Below are positions 44,649 to 54,078 of a DNA stretch of 64,000 bases, in pieces. Each line of letters starts with the position of its first letter. Position 1 is the stretch's first letter. This DNA is from Thermanaerosceptrum fracticalcis. Its GTDB lineage: Bacteria; Bacillota; Peptococcia; DRI-13. A program made the translations under genes and the position numbers. Under the pieces are notes generated by a model that saw nothing but the letters and a program-made list of their open reading frames with translations, was not told the DNA's origin and did no database searches. The stretch is from NCBI RefSeq assembly GCF_000746025.2, contig NZ_CP045798.1:3393501-3457500 (forward strand). Direction: 5' to 3'.

Positions 44649-46232
44649 ATGAGATTACGCCTACAAACAAAAATATTTTTACTAATTTTTCTGGTAGTTT
44701 TATTCTCCCTTATGATTGCCGGATATTTTATCACTGACTATGTCAGTGTGGAAATAGAAAGCCAGATATCCCAGCTAGCCCTGGACTTAGCCCGTGCAGT
44801 AGCTGAAATACCTGATATAAAAAATAATGTTGGGAAAAAAGACGGGCACTTAATAATTAACCCCATCGCCGAGGAGATCAGGAAAAAAAGCAAGGCAGAA
44901 TTTATTGTGGTAATAGATATGGAGAGCATCCGTTATTCACACCCGGTAGCAGAAAGAATTGGCCAGAAGTTTGTCGGCGGGGATGAGAGGGAGGTTTTTA
45001 CAGGCAAGGAATATGTCTCACGTTCCGTGGGAACCCTTGGTCCATCTCTGCGTGCCTTTGTGCCCATTTACAGGGATAAACGCCAGGTGGGGGCCGTTTC
45101 GGTGGGGGTTTTATCCAATGATGTTCAGAAATCAATCGATTTTGTGCAAAAGAAGATCAAGAGGGCATTAATCTGGGGTCTGGCCATAGGTTTTATCGGA
45201 GCCGTGCTTCTGGCCCGCAATGTTAAAAAGGCCATGTTTGGCTTGGAGCCTATCGAAATTGCGACTTTGGTGGAGGAGAAACAGGCCATTTTGAGTTCTA
45301 TCAGGGAAGGAATTATAGCCATTAATAAACAAGGTATAATAACCGTGATGAATGATGGGGCTAAAAAGCTTCTAGGTTTAAAGGAAGATGTGATAGGGAG
45401 GCCCGTAGTTGACATAGTACCGAATACGCGGCTGCCGGAGATCCTGGCAACGGGCAAGGCTGAATTTGACCAGGACCAGTTGCTCCATGAGAACAGGGTA
45501 CTCACCAACAGGGTGCCCATAGTATTGAATAATCAGGTTATGGGGGCTGTAGCTAGCTTTCGTGATATGACGGAGATACAAAAACTTGCCGAAGAGTTGA
45601 CGGGTGTTAAAAAATATGTGGATGCCCTTCGGGCCCAGAGCCATGAGTTTAAGAATAATATCCACACCATTGCCGGACTGCTGCAATTGGGGCAGTATGA
45701 AAAAGCCATTGATTTTATCATGAATACCAGTGAAAAACAACAGGACAAGATAGATATCCTGGTAAAAAAAGTCAAGGACAGCCTCATTGGGGGATTGTTG
45801 ATAGGCAAACTGGCCCTGGCTAATGAACTTGGTATAGAATTCATTTTAGATGAGGAAAGCTCCCTGGAACATGTTTCTTCAAAATCTTCCTGTATCCAGT
45901 TAATCACTGTTATCGGTAATTTGATCGATAACGCTTTTGATGCTGTTAAGAACCTGGAAGACAGCAGGCGACGGGTAAGGGTTTTGATAAGGGATGACGA
46001 GGAAAAGTTGTATATTGAAGTAGAAGATTGGGGCAAGGGAATTGCCGGGGAGATTAACGACAAGATATATCAACAGGGATTTACAACAAAAGGTGAAGAA
46101 AACAAAGGGATAGGTTTAACCCTGGTAAAACACTTTGTGGAAGAGAAGGACGGAAATATATCCTGGTATAATAAATCCACAGGTGGTGTTGTTTTTCAAA
46201 TCGCCATACCGAAAGGAAGGATAACAGGGTGA
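44649..46232 (+). CDS. CitA/DcuS-type sensor histidine kinase
   Basis: 527-aa membrane kinase with helix about 8-28, a periplasmic PDC sensor (about 35-170), a second helix near 178-198, PAS (about 215-320) and an HPK7-type dimerisation segment SHEFKNNIHTIAGLL carrying the phospho-His. A GHKL ATPase ends it (NLIDNAFDAVK, DWGKGI, GIGLTLVK). Such kinases sense citrate, malate, fumarate or related acids. ATG 44649 is preferred over GTG 44586, as it leads straight to the first helix. Stop overlaps the regulator gene. Confidence 0.93.
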   Translation: MRLRLQTKIFLLIFLVVLFSLMIAGYFITDYVSVEIESQISQLALDLARAVAEIPDIKNNVGKKDGHLIINPIAEEIRKKSKAEFIVVIDMESIRYSHPVAERIGQKFVGGDEREVFTGKEYVSRSVGTLGPSLRAFVPIYRDKRQVGAVSVGVLSNDVQKSIDFVQKKIKRALIWGLAIGFIGAVLLARNVKKAMFGLEPIEIATLVEEKQAILSSIREGIIAINKQGIITVMNDGAKKLLGLKEDVIGRPVVDIVPNTRLPEILATGKAEFDQDQLLHENRVLTNRVPIVLNNQVMGAVASFRDMTEIQKLAEELTGVKKYVDALRAQSHEFKNNIHTIAGLLQLGQYEKAIDFIMNTSEKQQDKIDILVKKVKDSLIGGLLIGKLALANELGIEFILDEESSLEHVSSKSSCIQLITVIGNLIDNAFDAVKNLEDSRRRVRVLIRDDEEKLYIEVEDWGKGIAGEINDKIYQQGFTTKGEENKGIGLTLVKHFVEEKDGNISWYNKSTGGVVFQIAIPKGRITG

Positions 46233-46900
46233 AAGAAATCCGGGTGTTGATAATCGAAGACGACCCCATGGTTATTGATATTAACAGGAAAGTTGTACAG
46301 GATATCCCCGGGTTTACTGTTGTAGGCACAGCAAGGAGCGGTACCGAAGGGTTGGAGGCCATCAACCAGTACAAGCCAAACCTTGTAATTCTGGATATTT
46401 TTATGCCTCAGTTAAACGGGCTGGAATTTTTGAAAGAGATGCGCAAAAACGGTCAGGACATGGATGTGATTATGGTTACGGCATCCCAGGACCCCCTTTA
46501 TTTGAAAGAAGGGATGAGATATGGAGTTGTTGATTATCTCATAAAGCCCTTTCGTCTGGACAGGTTGAAAGCCTCTCTGGAAAACTATCTGAATATGGCC
46601 CGCAGGCTGCACGGGAAAAAAAGCATATCCCAGGAGGACATCGATTCCATGGTAAAAAAGACTAAAGTTGAGGAAGATATACCCAAGGGACTTAGTTTAT
46701 ATACACTAAACATCATCAAAGAATTTATCAAGGAAAAAAAACAATCTTTTACCGCCGATGAGATCGCCGATAATCTCGGGTTGGCCCGAGTTACGGCCAG
46801 AAGATACCTGGAATACCTGGTCATGACTCAGGAGGTGGAAATAAGCCTGGAGTACGGCAGCATCGGGCGGCCCGTGAAAAAATACAAAGAGAAAGCCTGA
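46229..46900 (+). CDS. CitB/DcuR-type response regulator
   Basis: 223-aa regulator: receiver 1-120 (EDDPMV, phospho-Asp in LVILDIFMPQ, YLIKPF) and a C-terminal winged helix with DEIADNLGLARVTARRYLEY, the family hallmark. Pairs with the preceding kinase (4-nt overlap) and probably activates the 2-hydroxycarboxylate carrier and malate genes immediately downstream. Confidence 0.94.
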   Translation: MKEIRVLIIEDDPMVIDINRKVVQDIPGFTVVGTARSGTEGLEAINQYKPNLVILDIFMPQLNGLEFLKEMRKNGQDMDVIMVTASQDPLYLKEGMRYGVVDYLIKPFRLDRLKASLENYLNMARRLHGKKSISQEDIDSMVKKTKVEEDIPKGLSLYTLNIIKEFIKEKKQSFTADEIADNLGLARVTARRYLEYLVMTQEVEISLEYGSIGRPVKKYKEKA

Positions 46901-46937
46901 GACCACAAAGACCAAAAAGACCGATATTTACGAAAAA

Positions 46938-46966
46938 TTGTTAATTAAAAAAACCTCCTGTAAAAT
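46938..46966 (+). promoter_or_regulatory. Sigma-A promoter of the carboxylate carrier gene
   Basis: TTGTTA (46938-46943), 17-bp spacer, TAAAAT (46961-46966), 40 nt before the start codon. The A/T-rich DNA just upstream could hold the CitB-like regulator site. Confidence 0.7.
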
Positions 46967-47006
46967 GCAGATGGATCAAAATTATCTATAGAAAAGGAGG
47001 TTTTAT

Positions 47007-48296
47007 ATGTCGGTCGAGATCAAGGCTTCTGCAGCAAAAAAGTACACTGTTATGGGAGTGCCCGTGGTTTATTTTGCAATCATTACCGTGATAGTACTCG
47101 CGGCATCCCACATGAATCTTTTACCCAAAAACATGATTGGTGCTTTTGCTTACATGATGGTCTTGGGCGCCATAGCCGGTCTGCTGGGCGATAACCTGCC
47201 CATTATCAAGGATTATCTGGGCGGGGGCCCTATTGTCGCCATCTTTGGGAGCGCCTTTTTGGTGTATGGTGGTTTGATGCCGAAAGATACCATCAAGACT
47301 GTTAGTGACTTTATGCAAAGTATGGGATTTCTTGATTTTTACATCGCTGCTCTAATTTGCGGTAGTATACTGGGTATGGACCCCAAACTTCTGGTTAAGG
47401 CCGGCGCGCGTTATGCCATACCTCTAGTCGGCGGGTTGATCATCAGTTTTGGGTTGGCAGCAATTGTGGGGCTCATCATAGGCTATGGCTGGAGAGAAGC
47501 CATGCTGCAGATTGCCATGCCTATCATGGGCGGAGGTATGGGAGCCGGCGCCGTTCCCATGTCCCAGATTTATGCCAAGACCCTGGGTGGCGGCGATGCC
47601 AAGCATTACCTATCCATCCTGGTCCCGGCTGTGGCTCTTGGTAACGCTGCATCCATTGTGGCCGCAGGGCTGCTGGATAAAATAGGGAAGAGAAAACCCG
47701 AGTGGACTGGCAACGGTGTTATTATGCATGGTTTTTCTTTAAAGACCGATAGCGGTTCGAAAATTGACCTTGGTCAGATGGGTATAGGAGTTTTGACCGC
47801 TACAACCTTCTTTACCGGGGGTGTACTACTGGCTAAGTTTATTCCCCTGCATTCCTATGCCTTAATGATCATTACTGTCGCCATTTGCAAGGTCTTTAAA
47901 CTGATGCCCCAGGTCATCGAAGATGGTGCAAGCCAGTGGTACCAGTTCGTGGCCAAAAACTTTACACTGGCCCTGCTGATCGGTATCGGCGTTGCCTATA
48001 CAGATCTGAAGGCAGTTCTGGATGCCTTTACCGGCGCCTATGTTCTTATTATCCTCATGACCGTAATTGGCGCTATTATCGGCGCCGGCATCTTCGGCAA
48101 ATTTGTTGGCTTCTATCCTATAGAGTCGGCGCTTACCGCAGGTCTGTGTATGGCAAACATGGGTGGAACCGGCGACGTGGCGGTCCTTTCTGCAGCCAAG
48201 CGTATGGAATTGATGCCTTTCGCCCAGATATCATCCCGCCTGGGCGGCGCTCTGATACTGATTATCGCTGGACTACTCGTGCCCTTGCTGAAATAA
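47007..48296 (+). CDS. 2-hydroxycarboxylate (malate/citrate) transporter, CitS/MaeN family
   Basis: 429-aa carrier of the 2HCT family with about eleven membrane segments. The two family reentrant-loop motifs are present: MPIMGGGMGAGAVPMSQIY and MANMGGTGDVAVLSAAKRM. AAAAGGAGG precedes the ATG. Neighbouring malic enzyme, fumarase and fumarate reductase genes favour malate, by Na+ symport or malate/product exchange. Confidence 0.93.
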   Translation: MSVEIKASAAKKYTVMGVPVVYFAIITVIVLAASHMNLLPKNMIGAFAYMMVLGAIAGLLGDNLPIIKDYLGGGPIVAIFGSAFLVYGGLMPKDTIKTVSDFMQSMGFLDFYIAALICGSILGMDPKLLVKAGARYAIPLVGGLIISFGLAAIVGLIIGYGWREAMLQIAMPIMGGGMGAGAVPMSQIYAKTLGGGDAKHYLSILVPAVALGNAASIVAAGLLDKIGKRKPEWTGNGVIMHGFSLKTDSGSKIDLGQMGIGVLTATTFFTGGVLLAKFIPLHSYALMIITVAICKVFKLMPQVIEDGASQWYQFVAKNFTLALLIGIGVAYTDLKAVLDAFTGAYVLIILMTVIGAIIGAGIFGKFVGFYPIESALTAGLCMANMGGTGDVAVLSAAKRMELMPFAQISSRLGGALILIIAGLLVPLLK

Positions 48297-48315
48297 TGAT
48301 GAAAGTTAACATACT

Positions 48316-48350
48316 TTTTAAGAAGGGGCTGGTTTGGCCCCTTCTTAAAA
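48316..48350 (+). terminator. Hairpin terminator after the carrier gene
   Basis: TTTTAAGAAGGGGC (48316-48329) pairs perfectly with GCCCCTTCTTAAAA (48337-48350); A/T tracts on both arms let it work on either strand. Confidence 0.75.
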
Positions 48351-48506
48351 TATAAAGCGGACATTATAGTTTATATCTATGATAACATATATATTTTATA
48401 TTATATTTCTATATAATTCTTAGATATTATTAACTCAATAAAACAATTGGTGGCGATTCAAGTGAAAAAATTTTTTCGGCAGCAGAAAGGAAGGAGGGTT
48501 TATTAA

Positions 48507-49685
48507 ATGGATTATAATGCTTTGGCTTTGCAATTGCATGAGGAAAAACGCGGCAAAATCGAAATTATCAGCAAGGTACCACTTAAAACCAGGGAAGATT
48601 TAAGTGTTGCCTATACTCCGGGAGTGGCTGAACCCTGCTTAAAGATTCAAGCGAATAAGGAAGACGTATATAAGTATACATGTAAAGGCAACATGGTTGC
48701 CGTAGTTTCAGACGGGTCTGCCGTACTGGGGCTAGGCAACATCGGACCGGAGGCAGGGTTACCCGTTATGGAAGGAAAAGCTATTCTGTTTAAGGCTTTT
48801 GCCAATGTCGATGCTTTCCCCATTTGTCTGGATACCCAGGATGTAGAGGAGATAATCAGGACAGTCAAACACATAGCTCCTGTCTTTGGAGGGATTAACC
48901 TTGAGGATATCGGCGCTCCCCGCTGTTTTGAAATTGAGGACCGTCTAAAAAAAGAACTGGATATACCTGTTTTCCATGACGACCAGCACGGTACTGCTGT
49001 CTGTGTTCTGGCCGGTTTGATAAATGCTTTCAAGGTTGTAAAAAAGGACCTTAAGGAAAGTGTAATAGTCATTAACGGCATAGGAGCGGCGGGAACCGCC
49101 ATTGGCAAGATTTTACTGGCCTATGGGGTAAAGAAACTCTATATGGTCGACAGAAACGGCATCATAAACCGGAATCAACCGGAAACCATGCTGAACTGGT
49201 CTCATGAGGAGCTGGCCAAAGTGACCAACCCGGATCTGAAGACAGGAACTCTGGCCCATGCCCTTGTGGGAGCCGATGCCTTTATCGGTGTTTCCAAGCC
49301 TGGCCTTGTAACCAAAGAAATGGTAAAAACCATGAATAAGGATGCTGTTATCTTTGCCATGGCCAACCCTGTACCGGAAATTTTGCCAGATGAAGCGAAG
49401 GCCGGAGGAGCAGCTATTATAGGTACAGGGCGTTCTGATTTTCCCAACCAGGTGAACAATGTGCTTGTTTTCCCGGGAGTCTTCAAAGGAGCACTGTCTG
49501 TGCGCGCAAAGGAGATAAACGAAGAAATGAAACTTGCAGCGGCCGTGGCCCTGGCCGGCATTATACCTGATGCTGAACTCAGTGAGACCAATGTGTTGCC
49601 TTATGCTCTGGATCCCAGAGTGGCTGATGCTGTGGCTGATGCTGTGGCCAAGACGGCAAGAGATACCGGAGTAGCCCGGTTATAA
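48507..49685 (+). CDS. NAD(P)-dependent malic enzyme (oxaloacetate-decarboxylating)
   Basis: 392-aa short-form bacterial malic enzyme converting malate to pyruvate and CO2. SVAYTPGVAEPC with the catalytic Tyr is at about 35-46, the metal-binding FHDDQHGTA near 160, and the NAD(P) loop VINGIGAAGTAIGK near 190. GGAAGGAGGG precedes the ATG. It starts the oxidative arm of malate fermentation; the next genes form the reductive arm. Confidence 0.95.
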   Translation: MDYNALALQLHEEKRGKIEIISKVPLKTREDLSVAYTPGVAEPCLKIQANKEDVYKYTCKGNMVAVVSDGSAVLGLGNIGPEAGLPVMEGKAILFKAFANVDAFPICLDTQDVEEIIRTVKHIAPVFGGINLEDIGAPRCFEIEDRLKKELDIPVFHDDQHGTAVCVLAGLINAFKVVKKDLKESVIVINGIGAAGTAIGKILLAYGVKKLYMVDRNGIINRNQPETMLNWSHEELAKVTNPDLKTGTLAHALVGADAFIGVSKPGLVTKEMVKTMNKDAVIFAMANPVPEILPDEAKAGGAAIIGTGRSDFPNQVNNVLVFPGVFKGALSVRAKEINEEMKLAAAVALAGIIPDAELSETNVLPYALDPRVADAVADAVAKTARDTGVARL

Positions 49686-49697
49686 GGAGGTTTAGGG

Positions 49698-50543
49698 ATG
49701 AAAGAGATATCTGTTGATAAAATAATAGATGTTGTAAAAAATTTATGTATCCAGGCATCCTGTAACCTGGGAGAGGATGTGGAGGAACTTATTCGCCTGG
49801 GACTTGACAGGGAAGAATCAGAATTTGGTCAGTACTGCCTGTCACAAATTCTCGACAACATCGCTTTATCCCGGCAGGAAAACATGGCCATGTGCCAGGA
49901 TACAGGAGTGGCCGTGGTCTTTGTGGAGCTAGGCCAGGATGTTCATATTGTGGGTGGTGATTTACAGGCTGCCATCAACGAAGGAGTACGCCGGGGCTAT
50001 GAGGAAGGATATTTGCGCAAGTCCGTAGTACAAGACCCCCTCTTTCTGCGCAAAAATACAGGAGATAATACACCTGCTGTGATCCATACGGAAATTGTAC
50101 CCGGTGACCGCTTGAAAATCAGCGTGGTACCCAAAGGAGCCGGCAGTGAAAATATGGGAGCTCTAAAAATGCTCAAGCCGGCCGAAGGAATTCAAGGGGT
50201 AAAAGAATTTGTCTTAAAGACCGTCCGGGAAGCGGGAGGAAACCCTTGTCCTCCTGTTATCGTTGGCGTGGGCATAGGCGGAACTATGGAAAAGGCTACT
50301 TTGCTGGCTAAGAAGGCCTTAGCCCGCAAGATCGGTGAGCCCCATCCTGATCCTAACTACCAGGCCCTGGAAGAAGAACTCTTGGAGAAAATCAACCGTT
50401 TAGGAATAGGCCCGCAAGGTCTGGGCGGTCGCATTACGGCCTTGGCTGTTCACATTGAAGATTACCCCACCCATATTGCCACCCTGCCCGTGGCTGTAAA
50501 TTTAAACTGCCATGCCGCACGGCATGCAGAAGCAATTCTCTGA
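49698..50543 (+). CDS. Class I fumarase / tartrate dehydratase alpha subunit
   Basis: 281-aa Fe-S hydro-lyase alpha subunit. MCQDTGVAVVFVELG provides one cluster Cys, GAGSENMGALKML the substrate region. Two-subunit class I fumarase (FumA split) is the best reading given the fumarate reductase downstream; L-tartrate dehydratase is the alternative. TAAGGAGG precedes the ATG, 12 nt after the malic enzyme stop. Confidence 0.92.
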   Translation: MKEISVDKIIDVVKNLCIQASCNLGEDVEELIRLGLDREESEFGQYCLSQILDNIALSRQENMAMCQDTGVAVVFVELGQDVHIVGGDLQAAINEGVRRGYEEGYLRKSVVQDPLFLRKNTGDNTPAVIHTEIVPGDRLKISVVPKGAGSENMGALKMLKPAEGIQGVKEFVLKTVREAGGNPCPPVIVGVGIGGTMEKATLLAKKALARKIGEPHPDPNYQALEEELLEKINRLGIGPQGLGGRITALAVHIEDYPTHIATLPVAVNLNCHAARHAEAIL

Positions 50544-50690
50544 GGGTAACGACATCAGACTTCCGACTTCCGACATCCGATATTTTCATCGCCTCCCGCC
50601 ACCCGTACCCGCTACCCCAAAATATTTTAAGTCGGGAGTCGGGAAGCATCCAATTACTACCAACTACCATCTACCAACTATCAACTATGA
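50544..50690 (+). repeat. Repeat-rich spacer between fumarase subunit genes
   Basis: Contains tandem CGACTTC/CGACATC units (about 50560-50582), an approximate inverted copy (AAGTCGGGAGTCGGG, about 50629-50643) and then tandem CCAACTA-like units (about 50650-50690). It looks like an inserted short repeat rather than regulatory DNA. The separation of subunits that normally abut supports insertion. Confidence 0.5.
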
Positions 50691-50705
50691 AAGGACGTGA
50701 AGGAA

Positions 50706-51266
50706 ATGGCACAGGTAAAAAAGATTACCACCCCTTTAAAACCTGAGCAGATACAGGACTTAAAAGCAGGAGACCGGGTGACCATTACCGGAGTTATCTA
50801 TACCGGACGTGATGCAGCCCATAAATATCTGGCCAAAACCCTGCAGGAAGGCCAGCTCCTGCCGGTAGATTTCACGGACCAGATCATCTATTACGTAGGG
50901 CCCTGTCCCGCTAAGCCTGGACAGGCTATTGGTTCCTGCGGTCCTACCACCAGCGGGCGTATGGATGCCTATGCTCCTCTCCTGATTGAAAAAGGATTAA
51001 AGGGTATGATCGGTAAAGGCCCCCGCAGTCCCCAGGTGATAGATGCCATGAAAAAATACGGCGCCGTATATTTTGCCGCTATTGGCGGCGCAGGGGCAAC
51101 CATCGCCCGTTCCGTAAAAAAAGCCGATGTAGTAGCTTACCCGGAATTGGGGCCTGAAGCTATTTACCGCCTGGAGGTAGAAGATTTCCCGTGTATTGTG
51201 GTCATCGATGCCCAGGGCAATGACCAGTATAAAATCGGCGTAGAAGCTTATCGTCTGGCTGACTAA
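50706..51266 (+). CDS. Class I fumarase / tartrate dehydratase beta subunit
   Basis: 186-aa beta subunit. YYVGPCPAKPG and GSCGPTTSGRMD with the conserved Cys and the catalytic-loop residues, then IGKGPRSPQ and FAAIGGAGA, are typical. ATG 50706 with GAAGG just upstream is preferred to GTG 50697. Acts with the alpha subunit to dehydrate malate to fumarate. Confidence 0.92.
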   Translation: MAQVKKITTPLKPEQIQDLKAGDRVTITGVIYTGRDAAHKYLAKTLQEGQLLPVDFTDQIIYYVGPCPAKPGQAIGSCGPTTSGRMDAYAPLLIEKGLKGMIGKGPRSPQVIDAMKKYGAVYFAAIGGAGATIARSVKKADVVAYPELGPEAIYRLEVEDFPCIVVIDAQGNDQYKIGVEAYRLAD

Positions 51267-51274
51267 ATGATTTC

Positions 51275-51375
51275 CTGAACAAAGTGCACGCAAGCGCCTT
51301 TGTTCGGGAAATAAGAAAGTACTTTTAATTTTATCTTTTTATTTTTTTCTCACATTTAGTGAAATAAGGTACAAT
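51275..51375 (+). promoter_or_regulatory. Hairpin and promoter between fumarase and fumarate reductase genes
   Basis: CCTGAACAAAG (51275-51285) pairs with CTTTGTTCGGG (51299-51309) as a long stem lacking a strong U-run. A possible promoter has TTCTCA at 51347-51352 and TACAAT at 51370-51375 with a 17-bp spacer, so the reductase genes may also be transcribed on their own. Confidence 0.5.
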
Positions 51376-51412
51376 TATATATGTACTATTAATCACAAAC
51401 CGGAGGTGGAGT

Positions 51413-53122
51413 ATGCTCAATTTTGATGTGGTTATTGTAGGCGGCGGCGGCGCCGGCATACGGGCAGCCCTGGAAGCCAGCAAAGAACCGGGTTTGAACG
51501 TGGTAGTTTTAAGCAAAACCTTTCCCACCCGTTCCCATACCGGGGCAGCCCAGGGTGGAATTAACGCCGCCCTGGCCTATAAGGACCCTACAGATTCCGT
51601 AGAAAAACATTTTCTCGATACGGTAAAAGGCAGTGATTTCCTGGGCGACCAGGATGCCATCGAATTCTTTGTCAGCAATATGCCCGAATGTATCTGGGAA
51701 CTGGACTCTTTTGGCGTACCTTTTTCCCGGGACGAAAAAGGGCGTATCGCCCAGCGTCCCTTTGGGGGCGCTTCTTCGCCCCGTACCTGCTATTCGGCGG
51801 ATAAAACAGGTCATGTGATATTGCATACCCTCTATGAACAGTGTCTCAAACAGGGGGTCAAGTTCTTAAACGAATGGTTTCTCCTGGAACTTGTTGTAGA
51901 AAAAGAGGAATTCCAGGGTCTCGTGGCTATGAATATCAGAAACGGGGAAATTCATGCAATTTGCGCCAGAGCGGTGGTTATTGCCACCGGCGGCTTTGGC
52001 CGCATGTACTGGAACCGGACCACCAATGCCTTTAATATGACGGGTGATGGTACAGCTGCTGCCTTTGAAGCGGGAATTCCTGTGAAAGACCCGGAATTTG
52101 TCCAGTTCCATCCCACGGGATTGGCCAGCACTGGCATTCTCATGTCTGAGGCCTGCCGGGGTGAAGGTGGTTATCTCCTGAATAAGGACGGGGAAAGATT
52201 CATGGCCCGCTATGCCCCGGAAAAAATGGAACTGGGCCCTCGAGACCTGGTCTCCCGGGCCATTGAAACGGAAATCAAGGAGGGCCGTGGTATCGGTCAG
52301 GGGATTAATGCCTATGTTCTCCTGGATTTAAGACATCTGGGAGAAAAGAAAATTCTCGAACGTCTTCCCCAGATTCGCGAGCTGGCCATGGATTTTGAAA
52401 ACCTTGATCCTATTAAAGACCCCATCCCTATTCGCCCCAGCTGTCATTATATGATGGGTGGCATTCACATTACGGACTTTAGGACATCCAGTACCCCTGT
52501 CCAGGGTGTCCATGCAGCAGGGGAATGTGCCTGTGTCTCCATTCATGGGGCCAATCGCTTAGGGGGCAACTCCATGGCTGACATTATTGTCTTTGGTAAA
52601 CATGCAGGATTGGGGGTAGCTGAGAGCGCCATGAACCGGGCTCCCGGCGATCCCGCCAAACTGGAAAAGCGAGCCCAGTACTGGCAGGAACATTTTGAGA
52701 CCATGCGCCGAAAAACCACAGGAAAGAAAGTTGTTACCATCCGTGATACCATGGCGGAAACTTTGTGGTATAATGTGGGAATCTTCCGTACGGAAAAAGA
52801 AATGGTCCATGCTTTAGAGGTAATTAATCAACTTCTGGAGGATTACCAGGACTGTTATATAGGTGACTCCAGCCAGCGTTACAACATGGCCTTTATCAAC
52901 TATATAGAAATCGGCAATTTACTGAAACTGGCCAAAGCTGTAACCATGGGGGCCATTGCCAGAAAAGAAAGCCGCGGTTCCCATGCCCGTGAGGATTATC
53001 CCGAAAGAGATGACCGTAACTTCCTGAAACATACCCTCATCACCAAAACAGGCAGCCAGTACAAACTGGATTATTTACCGGTGACAATCACCAAGTATCA
53101 ACCTGAAGAAAGGAGATACTGA
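51413..53122 (+). CDS. sdhA: Fumarate reductase / succinate dehydrogenase flavoprotein subunit
   Basis: 569-aa catalytic flavoprotein. The Rossmann start is VVIVGGGGAGIRAALEAS; RSHTGAAQGG contains the His for covalent FAD, and HPTGLASTGILMSEACRGEGG and the catalytic Arg region are present. CGGAGGTGG precedes the ATG. Direction is probably fumarate reduction given the malate-to-fumarate genes upstream. The complex partners are the next two genes, with no membrane anchor genes. Confidence 0.95.
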   Translation: MLNFDVVIVGGGGAGIRAALEASKEPGLNVVVLSKTFPTRSHTGAAQGGINAALAYKDPTDSVEKHFLDTVKGSDFLGDQDAIEFFVSNMPECIWELDSFGVPFSRDEKGRIAQRPFGGASSPRTCYSADKTGHVILHTLYEQCLKQGVKFLNEWFLLELVVEKEEFQGLVAMNIRNGEIHAICARAVVIATGGFGRMYWNRTTNAFNMTGDGTAAAFEAGIPVKDPEFVQFHPTGLASTGILMSEACRGEGGYLLNKDGERFMARYAPEKMELGPRDLVSRAIETEIKEGRGIGQGINAYVLLDLRHLGEKKILERLPQIRELAMDFENLDPIKDPIPIRPSCHYMMGGIHITDFRTSSTPVQGVHAAGECACVSIHGANRLGGNSMADIIVFGKHAGLGVAESAMNRAPGDPAKLEKRAQYWQEHFETMRRKTTGKKVVTIRDTMAETLWYNVGIFRTEKEMVHALEVINQLLEDYQDCYIGDSSQRYNMAFINYIEIGNLLKLAKAVTMGAIARKESRGSHAREDYPERDDRNFLKHTLITKTGSQYKLDYLPVTITKYQPEERRY

Positions 53123-54078
53123 TGGATACAATCACTTATCGCATTAAACGCTTTGACGGCACTAAAGAGTGGTTTCAGCAATATACCTTTCCTTACGAAA
53201 AAAACAAAACCCTCCTTTGGGGACTCATCAAAATCCGGGACGAACAGGACCCCACCCTTAACTTTACCTCCGCCTGCCGTCACGCCATCTGCGGGAGCTG
53301 TGGCGTGAGAGTCAATGGCAATGCTGTCCTGGCCTGCAAGACTTCTCTGGATGAACTTTTGGAAGTTTATCAAACTTCTGTCCTTACCGTCGAACCCCTT
53401 AGCAATTTCCCTGTGGTCCGTGACTTGGTTGTCGATTGGGACCCCAAGCTGGAGAGAATGAAAGAGGTTAGACCCTGGCTTATTGTCGATGAAAAAAAAG
53501 ACTGTACTCGTGGGTTTAGCCAGTCGGAAGAAGAATTCCACAAAATTTCCAATCCTACAGACTGTATCCTCTGCGGCTGTTGCACTTCCGAATGTACCCA
53601 GCATACTACCAATTCCCAAGGTTTTTATGAGCCCTTCATTTTTACCAAGTCTTATCGTTTTACCGTGGATTCCCGGGATGGCGCTCCTGCCCAACACCTT
53701 ACCCCTGCCCTGGAAAAGGGCGGCCTCTGGAAATGCGTGCGCTGCATGCAGTGTATTACCAAATGTCCCAAAGGTGTGAGACCTGCCGACCATATCAGCG
53801 GCCTCCGCCAGGAGAGCATGAACATGGGTTATACCCGGAACAAGGGGGCTCGTCATGCCTATGCCTTCTATGATGATGTAAAAAATTCCGGTCGTCTTAA
53901 TGAAATGACCTTGCCCATCAAGACCGAAGGTTTCTTTAATACCCTCCATCGCCTTCCCTTTGCTCTGCGTCTCTTGAAAAAAGGTAAAATCAACCCTTTA
54001 CACATTCCTAAACCGGTCCCAGGCATTGAAGGTGTCAGGAAAATCTACAGGCTGGTCCGAAAGGGGGAAGCTAAATGA
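53122..54078 (+). CDS. sdhB: Fumarate reductase Fe-S subunit
   Basis: 318-aa Fe-S subunit. The 2Fe-2S site is [13 protein letters not shown] with a distal Cys (LACK), then [11 protein letters not shown] (4Fe-4S) and [14 protein letters not shown]. The last site keeps four cysteines where classical SdhB has a 3Fe-4S pattern, as in SdhE-linked enzymes. About 60 residues longer at the C-terminus than typical SdhB. ATG overlaps the sdhA stop by one base. Confidence 0.94.
   Translation: MDTITYRIKRFDGTKEWFQQYTFPYEKNKTLLWGLIKIRDEQDPTLNFTSACRHAICGSCGVRVNGNAVLACKTSLDELLEVYQTSVLTVEPLSNFPVVRDLVVDWDPKLERMKEVRPWLIVDEKKDCTRGFSQSEEEFHKISNPTDCILCGCCTSECTQHTTNSQGFYEPFIFTKSYRFTVDSRDGAPAQHLTPALEKGGLWKCVRCMQCITKCPKGVRPADHISGLRQESMNMGYTRNKGARHAYAFYDDVKNSGRLNEMTLPIKTEGFFNTLHRLPFALRLLKKGKINPLHIPKPVPGIEGVRKIYRLVRKGEAK

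Noticed and set aside
53098-53949. 283-codon minus-strand ORF opposite the sdhB-type gene
   Set aside because: It mirrors a confidently coding gene with three Fe-S motifs, has no recognisable domain and no ribosome site.
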